This document shows, one piece after another, positions 54,801 to 64,000 of a stretch of 64,000 nucleotides of DNA; the stretch's first letter is position 1; each line of letters begins with the position of its first letter. Origin of the DNA: Eunapius fragilis (Eukaryota; Porifera; Demospongiae; Spongillida; Spongillidae); the NCBI GenBank assembly GCA_963681505.1, contig OY811973.1:13580237-13644236 (forward strand), given 5' to 3'. The notes below the pieces were generated by a model, which saw only the letters and a list, made by a program, of their open reading frames with translations, did no database searches and was not told the origin of the DNA. The translations under genes were made by a program, and so were the position numbers.

Positions 54801-57800
54801 TTATTGAACAAGTTCATTTTTGCTACAATGTGTGCATAACCAGGAACTATCCTTGCAATACGAATCATTGACACAAGCTTTGTGATGTCAAGCATCACAA
54901 AGATCACAGCAGACCATTTCGTACCCATCATCAGGCATCCTACAATAACAATGCAGAATACATTCTTCAACTTTGGAAACTTTGTCAGCTGGTCTGCGGT
55001 GCTTTAGGACTGGAAAAGGCGTAATCTTCATTTCCTCAAAACTTGTGATCAAATGTGGGCGCATGGCTTGTAGATCATAAACTAATGTAGTGGGATCTTG
55101 ATCAAATGCTAAACTTGTTAGCACAGCAAGGGCATATAAACCACAATCTACTGCACCTCTCTGCTTAGATATATTCATAACGTGTATCTGGAATGATGGT
55201 TCTGCGCATTGTACTAGCCTTGCTACAACTTGAAAGGTATCAGCAGATACAGATGTGTATGCACTGTCGTACAAACCCACCTGGTTTTCATGTATAAGAA
55301 CACATGCCCAGTGACATTCTCTGATAAAAATGACCTGCATTAATTTTGCAGAGGACTCCGGAAATCTTCTGATATAAGATTTGTTTTGCTCAAGCGTATT
55401 TCGGAAACCATCTATATTAGAGAACTGATGTTTCAGTAGAAACTGAGCAAAGTTGATGTGAGCATCTGATAGCTCATGTCCTCCAATCAACCGATCCTTA
55501 TCTTGTTTCGTCAGGGTTACAATTCCACTTTTGACCCAAATGTGCTCACCTACTTCCTGCACTTTTTTTTGGTCTGTAGATATGTCTATGATGGCCTTTG
55601 TAGATTGTTGATCATCGGCACAGACACATAAGGTGGTGATGTGATCAATAGCAGCGGTGGTAAGGGTTACTGTGTGAGCTGTCATTAAAGCGATTTTACC
55701 TTCATCAAGGGTAAAGAACTTACTACTACTTGCTTCTGGGCCATCCAAAGATGCAAAACAGCCTCGTGACAGTGTGCATAAGTATGACTTTGTTGACAAA
55801 AAGGAATGATTTTCTATGGTATTTCTATCTACATTCAACTCAAACATTTTCGAATCAGATGAATTAAACCAAGAACACATGACTCCCGTCTGTTTTGCTT
55901 CAGAATTTTTGTTGTAACTAGTTTTTTTATACTGTTTTTTTTTTCATTTTTGTTTTCTCACTTGTGTAGCAAAATTGCAAAACTTTGCCAAGCGTCCATT
56001 TACACGGTTCCGGAAACTTAAACGCACATATGTCACCTATTGAAATCACATCGCACATAGTCGAAACAGTGGCATTGGAGTCACAGACCTTGATTTCGTT
56101 AGTAGTAACACTTGAATAAGGTTGCTTTTCTCTAACTCTAAAAAGGCAATCTGATGAAACCCTTTCTTCTTCTTGAAATAGCCACACTGCAGTTGTTTTG
56201 TGGATGTAAATTGTGCGGCCAACGTGGCTTACTTCAACAAATCGGGAACACTTCTTTGATGCCTTAGAGCTTTGCACAGGATTTTTGGTATAAATTGGTA
56301 GAGATGTACCTGACTGCACCTTCTTGTAGGAGACAGCTTCCTGCATTTGTACCAACTGCTTTAGAAGGTCCCCCTCGACTAGTTTAGCACTTTTTAAATC
56401 ATCGAGACTTGACACGACTTCCTCTTCATCAACAGCACAGCATGCTTCTTTCAGCAACTCAGCTTCATTCACATCACTTCTTGGCTCTTCATCATCAAGT
56501 TCTTCATCATCTTCTTCTGCTTCAGGAATTATACTGCCTGCCGATTCATTTTCAACTTCCATGTTCCTTTCCAAAGATAACTCCATCCCAAGCATCTCGA
56601 TATCTTTCATCGCTAATTTCCTTCCGCATTCGACAGCATCTTCAATGTTAGCATCAGTTACACCCTGAAGGGAAAATGTAACTCGTGTATTAGATCCATC
56701 TTTGTTGTTATGCTTTTCACAGTGTGGATACCTAATGCCATTCTGTGCTGATTCAGCCTCAAGTCTAAACTGAATCTGAAGTCGGTGTAGCCTTCTTAAT
56801 AACCCAAGCATTCCCACATTTATAACAGTGGAGAAAGTAGTGGTCATGCTGCGAACAGCCCTAAAGGTTTTTTCACATGATTGTGACCCAAGCTTCCAAG
56901 GACTGAATAGGGCAGCACCGTCCGAATAATGATCCCGCAATGTTCTCATGAAAATGATAAGAGCATGTGCATTTAGCTCTATACACAAATAAGAATTCCG
57001 CGTTATGAAGTTGTTGCCCAAGGAGTAGCTTGGAACAGACAAAAGCCATTGGCGCCAATATCGAAAAAAGAACACAGCATACCAAATGTTGGATATTCTA
57101 TCAAGTGGACTAAGCTCTTTATTTAAGTAACTATCTAAAACAGCTTTCAAAGCTTTAAGATACACATGAGTACCCTTAGCATCCGGGATCTGAGAAATTT
57201 GTGCCATCACACTGCTGCTTGTAATGCGCAGCACTGAATCAAAGTTTTGCTTGTCCCTGCAATCTATATCTCGCTCTCTCAGGCCATGTTGATCTTTAGA
57301 ATAAGTACTTTGCACCAACTGCAAATGATGGGCACCAGCAACATACTTTCCTAAAGCAAGAATGATGGATGGAGTTAAGAGTCTAGAGCGCAGTTTTGTC
57401 CCCACATGTACTGTATCTTGGACATATGCTACCTGTGTTGGTTTTTTAAGAAAAAACCATGACTTCCAATGCGATGGAATGCAAGATTTCACATCTTTTG
57501 AAGCATGCATAGTAAATAATGCAGTACAATACTGCATGTTTTTAGTTCTCTCGAGTCACCATCTGAGCCAAAACTTAGCACAGAGATTCCTAATTTTTGA
57601 CACTCACTTGAAATATGCGACCATCGCTTTAAAAGAATATCTGCAGTGAACTTATTATCAGTACCGATACAAGCTAAAGGAAAGGCAGGAACTCCTGGTG
57701 AAAGAGGCTGGGCTATGTAGACTAAAGCATATTTCGATATCTTGGAACTTTTGAAAGAATCTTCAATAGATTGAAAAGAAATAGCTACATGAGCATCAAT

Positions 57801-59743
57801 AGATGGTAAGCTATCCTCACCTTCAGGCAGCACAAACCCCACTAGTCTATTTGTTTCCGGATCGTAATCAACTCTTGCAACTAAACGAGTTGCATCTTCA
57901 CCGATAACAATTACTCTTGCGCATTTATAGCTGTTAATGTGATTAGCTAATTGGTCAAATCTAAATTCCCCTTCATTCATAACCTCATACTCATGGTGGA
58001 CAATTCGTTGGACAGTCTTAAGTGATGGCAGAGCTTAAGGCATGTTCTGATGAACAAATGAATATGCAAGGGGTCCTGCATAAATGAACAATGATGTAGA
58101 AAATTTTTTCATGACGTGATCATGACGACGTTCTTTTGGTAACTTGTGTATATTTAACTGTGCATTATCCACAAGGCTTTGAAAATGTGGTGTGAATGTT
58201 CCTTTAAGAGCAGCTTGCCTAGTATCGATGCACTTAGCAATATTAGGATTATCAATGATTAGGGTTTTTATGTCCTTTGCAACACTGAAATATGATGTTA
58301 GTTTAATCTGTGATGGATCAGAACACGCTTTATGAATGGACTGCTGTTTCCTGAAGCTTCTGCTCCAGTCATTATGCATTGCTGTACTAGTACTAGTCTG
58401 TGTAGTTGAAAGGCTACCTAAGTCTACATGTAAAGAGGAATTTTCACTACCCCCTCCTACTTCTTTTGAAAAGGAGGGGGGTTGTGAAAACCCTGCTTGT
58501 TAGGGAGGTTGCTATGTGGTACTGAATGCTGACAATTGATGTGCATAGTGACAGCTGGAGGTGATGATGAGCTACATGTAGATGATGTCAGTGATAGTGA
58601 TGGTGCAGCTGCTGATGAAGATGATGATTCTGATGATAAGATTTGAGACGACATTGATGGAGATATGAATGGTGATGGAGGTTCAAAGTCAGCTATAGGT
58701 GTACTAAATTTATCAATTGGACTTTGTACATGTATGTGATATTTATCTGCCTGAACTTGGTGCTTTTTTGGCTTTGACATACAAATTGCTGACATATCGA
58801 CAGCTGGAGGTGATGATGAACTGGAACTAGATGATGATGAAGTAGTAGATGATGATGATGATGGTGGTGGTGGTGATGGTGATGGAGGATCTACATGCAA
58901 GTTAGTTGCTGAGTTGGCATACACTGTGGTGACAGTTGGAGATGTTGATGAAAGCAATGCTGAAGAAGAATTGGATGGTACATTAGCTGATTTAGATGTG
59001 CAAGGCTTATCAGCTTGTGATGGTAGGTTCAAGAAATACTTTTCAATGTGATTATGCTCTTTGGGAGCCTTGAAACATGTACTAACGTGACGTGTCCAAT
59101 TGGACAAGATTAGCTTATTGTGTTTGGAACTAAGAATGAGATTTCTAGAACACAACTTGCAACTCACCACAGCTTGCTCTTCTTTCATAGTCAACTCGTA
59201 GTGTACATTTTCTTGCAAACTTCGCAGCCTTTCATCAGATAACTTTTTTTGCCACGCATTGATCTGCTGACGAAGTCTCGGTATTATCGTCGAAGTAGTG
59301 CGGCTTTCCGTTAAAGCAGGAATTTCTCCAGCTGGAGCTTGTGCAGCTGCTGCTTCTGGTTCACTGTTTTTTTTCTTTTTCTTCGTAGCAGGCCGAACAG
59401 CATCATTGAGGAGGTCGTGACATACGTGGCTTGAGCGCAGTTCTTGCACAAATCGCTCGATTCTAATACGGTGTCCAGGGGGAAATTTGCACGTTGATCC
59501 AAGTAATGGAGCATGCATGTACCTGGCGTCGCCTGGAAAGTTGGAAGAGATATATTCTTCAATGATCTGGATGGAATTGCCCGGTTGGTTTCCAACATCC
59601 ATGCGTGCCAAAGTGTCGAGTGTGTCGAATCCCGCAGCCAACATGCAACTGACTATGTAGCCTGGCAGCTTTGACCTCAACAGGCGCTCAACACACTGAA
59701 CTTTTGATTCTTCTGATTCTGAATCGCAAGCTCCGAGCTTCAT
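54801..59743 (-). pseudogene. Giant intronless transposon gene: zinc finger, transposase-like core, Ulp1 protease, PHD finger (about 1,650 codons)
   Basis: Start MKLGACDSESEESK at 59743. In order: N-terminal helical domain; a C2HC finger (CKLC...NWTRHVSTC, about residues 193-221); Ser/Thr-rich linker; core with HNDWSRSFRKQQ, EYEVMNEGEFRFDQL, VIGEDATRLVARVDYDPETN, SFGSDGDSRELK (about 728) and KLGSQSCEKTFRAVRSMTTT (about 954); an acidic stretch (EAEEDDEELDDEEP); a beta-rich GDICAFKFPEPCKWTLGK domain; Ulp1 protease with intact His (ECHWACV), Asp (LYDSAY), Gln (ISKQRG) and Cys (AVDCGLY); PHD finger. Breaks: frameshifts in homopolymers near 58468 (C run), 57547 (A run) and 55937 (A run), an in-frame TAA at 58035-58037, and a TGA (54888-54890) where PHD fingers have Trp. 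Asp in SDGD and Glu in SQ-x2-E-x2-F may be RNase H-fold catalytic residues; the superfamily is unassigned. Confidence 0.7.
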
Positions 59744-60142
59744 ACTGATTATTTCGTACGAGTATAAGTATAATTATGTCACTATTGGTATAATTGGCAT
59801 ATAATTAAAAACATTAATAATTATTGCAAAAGTAGTTATAAATAATGCATAAGTTATTGTAGAAAATACGGATGTGATTTCTAAATTTACGGCTGTGATT
59901 TCTAAATTTACGGTGATTTCAAGATTTCAATGTGATTTCTACCGTATTTAAAGTGATTTCGTGATTTCTGACGGATTTCTAGATTTCAATATGATTTCGT
60001 GATTTCTGCTGGATTTCTATTGATTTCACGATTTCTATGTGATTTCTCACTAGAGTGTACGAGATTTCAGTGGTGGCGGACCCCTCGCGCCAACCCAACC
60101 TCGTTTAACTTACTTTCATCATACGAGACGACGCTGAAAGAG
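59744..60142. promoter_or_regulatory. Divergent intergenic region with 16 GATTTC motifs
   Basis: From 59873 to 60069 the hexamer GATTTC occurs 16 times, all on the plus strand, often as GTGATTTCT, roughly every 13 bp. It starts 130 bp upstream of the minus-strand ATG (59743) and ends 74 bp before the plus-strand ATG (60143). A CACTAGAGTG motif follows at 60049-60058. Such arrays are typical of subterminal transposase-binding sites or a bidirectional regulatory region. Confidence 0.65.
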
Positions 60143-60796
60143 ATGAACCGCAGTAACCCCTGTCAGTCCACGACCTGTAAGAACGAGGCTAAACGAGGAA
60201 ATGATTTTTGTCGACTGCACATGAGCCCTGATAGCGCTTCCTTACCACTTACCCCCACCACCACGCGGCAACCGGAACCTCTCTGTGTGGTTGTAACGCC
60301 ACAGGCTGATACAGTACTAAGCAGACTTCGCACTCTTCAGTTCGAAAATGAAAGACTTAGGGAGGAAAACAAACAAATGCATCAATTGGAAGCGGACCGC
60401 CTTCGATTCGAACAGGCGTCTAGAGAAGCATGGGATAAAGTAATTGAATTAGAAAAAGTGAACGACGAGCTGCGTGCCGAGAATTTGCGCCTACACGGTC
60501 GTGTGGTGCAACTCAAAATAGAAGTGAAAATGGTTACTGCAAAGCTTAAGGGACTGCAAGGCGATCCTCTTCTACTTGAAGTAAGCCAAGTTATGAAGCG
60601 TTTTGAAGATCACGTAGTCCAGGCGATAAGTAAAGATGCCTCATTTTTGTCGCAAATTAACTTCAAATCGGATGATGAAGCAGTAGAAAAATGGAAGCAG
60701 AACTTTCGTCTAGATTCAAATCACTTATTTGCTTTTCAGACGATATTGTTTGCAATCAAAGGGCCACAAAAACAACCTTGCCCACCCTGGAATTGA
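60143..60796 (+). CDS. Zinc-binding/coiled-coil protein, divergent partner of the giant gene
   Basis: I chose MNRSNPCQSTTCKNEAKRGN at 60143 over an upstream start inside the GATTTC array. The N-terminal C-x4-C-x8-C-x2-H pattern (CQSTTC...DFCRLH) suggests a small zinc fold. A Pro/Thr linker is followed by about 90 residues of heptad-rich coiled coil (LRTLQFENERLREENKQMHQ, VIELEKVNDELRAENLRLHG). The C-terminal domain has VSQVMKRFEDHVVQAISKD. The stop comes at PCPPWN. Another frame continues NNLAHPGIDPTHVDQWGRLR before a TGA, so a frameshift in the AAAAACAACC tract may have truncated it. Possibly an accessory subunit for the neighbouring transposase-like protein; inference only. Confidence 0.6.
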   Translation: MNRSNPCQSTTCKNEAKRGNDFCRLHMSPDSASLPLTPTTTRQPEPLCVVVTPQADTVLSRLRTLQFENERLREENKQMHQLEADRLRFEQASREAWDKVIELEKVNDELRAENLRLHGRVVQLKIEVKMVTAKLKGLQGDPLLLEVSQVMKRFEDHVVQAISKDASFLSQINFKSDDEAVEKWKQNFRLDSNHLFAFQTILFAIKGPQKQPCPPWN

Positions 60797-60899
60797 CCCA
60801 ACACATGTTGACCAGTGGGGAAGGCTACGCTGAGAGATTATTGCCCAGAAAGGGTATGTAACGAATCAATTAAAGTGCTTGTAGATACAGCAGTCAGTG

Positions 60900-61126
60900 T
60901 ACTGAAAATTTGTTGAGTATTGACCTTATGTGTACTTTTGTCATCCAGTGTTGTACATGTGTACATATGAATACGGGCTATTGTCAATATAGAAAGTATA
61001 ATGTACCTGTTGCAATACTGTTTTGTTGGGGAACATGTTGGGATTTTAATTCACACCATGAAATATACTGAAAATTTGTTGAGCATTGACCTTATGTGTA
61101 CTTTTGTCATCCAGTGTTGTACAAGA
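60900..61126 (+). repeat. 57-bp direct duplication, 170 bp apart
   Basis: TACTGAAAATTTGTTGAG and GACCTTATGTGTACTTTTGT with ATCCAGTGTTGTAC occur at 60900-60957 and 61069-61126. Confidence 0.9.
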
Positions 61127-61250
61127 GAGGGCAGAGAGAGGGAGGGAAAGAGAGGGCAGAGAGAGGGAAGAAAAGAGAGGGCAGAGAGAGGAAGGGAAAG
61201 GAAGGGCAGAGAGAGAGAGGGAGGGAAAGAGAGGACAGAGAGAGCCTGTC
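61127..61250 (+). repeat. Purine-only minisatellite
   Basis: Four to five units of about 23 bp built on GAGAGGGCAGAGAGAGGGAG. Confidence 0.9.
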
Positions 61251-61264
61251 TGTGCCACACGATG

Positions 61265-61510
61265 GGTACACACCCACACACATACACCCCCACACACCCA
61301 CACATACACACACATCCACACACACTCATACACATGCACACACATAGTCATACACACCCACCCACACAGAAACACACACATACACATGTACACACATTTA
61401 CACATACACACTAATGCTCACACACAAGCACACACATCACCCACCCACATGCATTTACACACCCACACACACACTCCCACCCAAACACACACTAACACAC
61501 CCACACAAGC
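61265..61510 (+). repeat. Impure CA-rich satellite
   Basis: CACACA interrupted by CCCA, TACA and TGCA. Thr/His frames here are artefacts. Confidence 0.9.
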
Positions 61511-61529
61511 AAAAGAAAAACCACAGGAG

Positions 61530-62250
61530 TAGGCATATACACAATTTAAAGCAAGCTTTACAACGGAAGGCTAAAATTGAATCCAATCTTTGTTCTAAAA
61601 TAAGAGACATTAAACTTAAAACTAAAAAACAGCGAAAATAAGAAATTCACAAGTGGCACATAGCAGCAGTTTATTGAAATATTTCAATAAATATAAAAAG
61701 TTACTATCTGTACACAAGTGATGTAAGATAACAAAATAATACAGTTTAGCATAGCAGAAGCAAAAACAATGCGTGCACAGCTTAAAAAACGTGAAGATAA
61801 TATTGCCAAAATCCAAGCTCAACTTGTTATAGAAAAAAGGCAAAAAAAAAGATTCAAGTTACAGAAGGAGGCTGGGAAAAAAGCTGAATTTAGTACTTAC
61901 TAACAAACAATGCTGAGTTGTCTGAAGTTCTCCCAGAACTTAGCATTAAACAAATAGAAACTGTTAAAAATGTTATATCTAATATGTCTATACTTAATGG
62001 CCTTTACATTGAACATTTATGGTTTACTGAGCAAAAACAAAATATTCTGTATCACGGACACATTATTTCAGTGAAAAGTATTGGCAAAGTTCCAAAAGCC
62101 ACCATCTGTTACTGGACACAGGAAGACATCGAGGAAGAACAGGAAGATGAAAAAATATGCATATTACAGCTGCTTACTGACTATATTACTGGAGATATGA
62201 TTTTTGTTGATTTTCCTGACATGCGAAATGCGCTTTTCATTGAATGGTAA
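61530..62250 (+). pseudogene. Coiled-coil gene fragments ending in a beta-rich domain
   Basis: Three plus-strand pieces in series: LKQALQRKAKIESNLCSKIR (61537-61641); AEAKTMRAQLKKREDNIAKI then QAQLVIEKRQKKRFKLQKEA (61759-61911); and NAELSEVLPELSIKQIETVK, VISNMSILNGLYIEHLWF, YHGHIISVKSIGKVPKATIC, acidic EDIEEEQEDEK, ending FPDMRNALFIEW (61905-62250). The last two overlap at a frame change, possibly in the A9 tract near 61846. The heptad-like Lys/Glu/Gln pattern indicates coiled coil; the end could be a small chromo/Tudor-like fold. It may be the 3' part of the 60143 gene, separated by satellite insertions. Confidence 0.45.
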
Positions 62251-62703
62251 AATTTTGTTTCCGAGAACATGATATATATACATTTGGCTATATATTTCTA
62301 TATCGCTACCATGAGCAGCCTGCATATTTGGCATGATTTTATGCATAATTTCTGCTGTAGTACCTTCTAAAAACTCTTTTTATATGCAGGTATGTGTGGC
62401 AGTTACTCCTTATATATTTGGCTGCAGTAGCATGTTTAGTAAGTTCAGTGTAGTGAATATAAGTTAAACCGGCACAGTTTTTTTTAGCGCGGTCATTCAA
62501 TTCCATACATTCAAAAGTACCGCTTGATGCTGCCGTATTGACCGAATGAAAAAAGAGGATATGATAAGTAATATACCGTTGGAATGCTCATTTTTTACTC
62601 TTTTTAGAACCATGCGAATTGTTGCAAAAATATCAATTTGAAAAAAATATCCAAGTACCTACCACAGACACACAGAAACACACACACAGATACACACACA
62701 CAT
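62251..62703. other. AT-rich spacer
   Basis: An imperfect inverted repeat near 62489-62555 (GCGGTCATTCAAT / TATTGACCGAATG). No gene seen. Confidence 0.4.
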
Positions 62704-62851
62704 GGGTGTGCCATGCTAGGATAGGGGAGTGAAGCCAATGTACTTATCCCCTTTACACTGAACCTAAACTAGGCCCACCTGGCACGAGAATTTACAAAGA
62801 GGGGTGTGGACCAGTACCGGCGAAAAATGAAACGCTCATTACTGTAAATGT
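62704..62851. repeat. Half copy of the 10.5-kb palindromic element
   Basis: Shares GTGCCATGCTAGGATAGGGG, AGTGAAGCCAATGTACTTAT, AGAGGGGTGTGGACCAGTAC and TGAAACGCTC with one arm plus spacer of 10480-10838. Confidence 0.9.
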
Positions 62852-63480
62852 TCACTACTATTTGTGTTACGGAAGATACACACACAAAACACACACTGGC
62901 ACCAATGCACAGTGGATTCCGCGTCGGACAATGCTGCGCACAGATCTCTATACGTAGGATTACCCGCCAAAAGTATAAACGACTACTCTTGAGAGACACT
63001 TACGGGCACTGCTGATAACATCAAACTAGTCGCTAATTAGTTGTTAATTGATTTAAATTGATTTTAAGTGGGGGGCGGGGGGGGGGAGGGAGGATGATCT
63101 AGAAAAGAACCTTTTTTGTTTACAATGAAACGCAGGAGCGAGGCGCGAATGGAGATGGGGGATAAAGGAGGGTTGAACGGCGTCATCGTCCATTAGTACT
63201 CAACACATACACAAAACCACACTCACCAGGAATGCCATCTTGAATCAGGTGCTATATAACACATCACGTGGATAGCATCACTTAAAAGCAAAATGTTTAT
63301 TAGAGCCCTTGTTTACGACGCACCCCATAGCACATGCAGCCGGCGTGCGTTTTGCCACATTATATATATGTTTTCTTTGAAATTGTGGGACCGTGGAAAA
63401 CTGATCTCGAAAATCACCAGCCGTTGATAGAGAGCTTTTGGCAGTTTCCCTGTACCATGCATTATCAAACTATAGTGTCT
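62852..63480. other. Intergenic
   Basis: No gene recognised; a G-rich run lies at 63068-63090. Confidence 0.4.
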
Positions 63481-63499
63481 TACCTAGACTGAATTGCAA

Positions 63500-63650
63500 T
63501 CTGCATGCTGCGGGTGCCAAAGGTATATCAGCTCTACCGCACTTTATACACACTAGCTATAGCTAAATCAATTATATATGTGTTGCGGGTGCCAAACTGA
63601 GGTATATACTTTATGCACACTAGTGATCAATTATATATGTGTTGGGCATA
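63500..63650 (+). repeat. Direct duplication of about 65 bp
   Basis: GCGGGTGCCAAA, GGTATAT, ACTTTATACACACTAG and ATCAATTATATATGTGTTG occur twice in tandem. Confidence 0.8.
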
Positions 63651-63664
63651 TACCTCCATTCATT

Positions 63665-63785
63665 AGGTATACTGGACTGGTGTATATCATGTACTGGACT
63701 AGTGTGCTGCATGTACTGGACTGGCCGTGTGTTGAATGTACTGGATTGGTGTGCTGTATGTACTGGACTGGTGTGTATGTACTTG
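63665..63785 (+). repeat. Tandem repeat of about 22-24 bp, five copies
   Basis: Unit TGTACTGGACTGGTGTGCTG with variants. Confidence 0.85.
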
Positions 63786-63892
63786 TAATCACCATGTCAT
63801 CAACACCTATTGGCAGTTGTGTGTGCATGTGACCCATGCATGCAGCAAATGTGTGAACCCCTCCTTTTGGTGTGTGACATGTAAGTATATAA

Positions 63893-63895
63893 TGT

Positions 63896-63988
<93 letters not shown>

Positions 63989-64000
63989 CGTGTGCGTGTG
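63893..64000 (+). repeat. (GT)n microsatellite at the window edge
   Basis: GT repeat with a few GC interruptions, running off the end. Confidence 0.95.

Noticed and set aside
60049-60058. CACTA terminus of the element
   Set aside because: CACTAGAGTG is suggestive, but I found no matching inverted end or 2-3-bp target duplication, so the boundary is not claimed.

Overview
This is nuclear DNA from a metazoan, most likely a sponge or another early-branching invertebrate. Host genes with short GT-AG introns (an adhesion-type GPCR and dymeclin) sit among many decayed transposable elements, tandem repeats and foldback elements. The sponge guess rests on my memory of similar lysine-rich short-repeat proteins and GPCR architecture, and was not tested. 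There are no bacterial operons, CRISPR arrays or rRNA genes.

Layout. 0.6-8.7 kb: foldback elements, then an approximately 3.55-kb tandem duplication whose two copies each carry a minus-strand gene of 15-residue DPESKK-type repeats. Copy 2 also contains a retroelement reverse-transcriptase C-terminus and a hammerhead-ribozyme motif. 9-18 kb: broken Ty3/gypsy fragments on both strands, a 359-bp palindrome, a perfect 1,248-bp CA repeat, a 200-N gap and a 23-bp minisatellite at 18.2 kb. 19-25.2 kb: a plus-strand adhesion GPCR with Ig-like, FN3, HRM, GAIN/GPS and seven-helix exons. 29-40 kb: three dispersed, apparently single-exon paralogues of an unrecognised family of about 215 residues, mixed with at least eight 3'-end fragments of one reverse-transcriptase family and a pogo/Tc1-like MITE. 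39.85-43.09 kb: a Ginger-like integrase transposon with TIRs, a CCGG-type target duplication, and a Ulp1 protease plus PHD finger tail. 44.4-48.2 kb: dymeclin exons. 48.4-49.7 kb: a DIRS-type retroelement fragment.

50.4-62.3 kb is the most interesting region. A spliced Plavaka/CACTA-like DDE transposase (+) is divergent, with 73 bp between start codons, from a spliced coiled-coil accessory gene (-). Tail-to-tail with the transposase lies a minus-strand, intronless gene of about 1,650 codons. It has a zinc finger, a candidate transposase core, an acidic linker, a beta-rich domain, Ulp1 and PHD. It is divergent in turn from a zinc-binding/coiled-coil gene (+), across a 197-bp stretch holding 16 same-strand GATTTC motifs. 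The Ulp1-PHD module resembles the tail of the Ginger-like element 12 kb away, suggesting exchange of a SUMO-protease/chromatin-reader cassette between unrelated transposons.

Most mobile-element genes carry frameshifts or stops. The GPCR, the dymeclin exons, and the first and third 215-residue family members look constrained.
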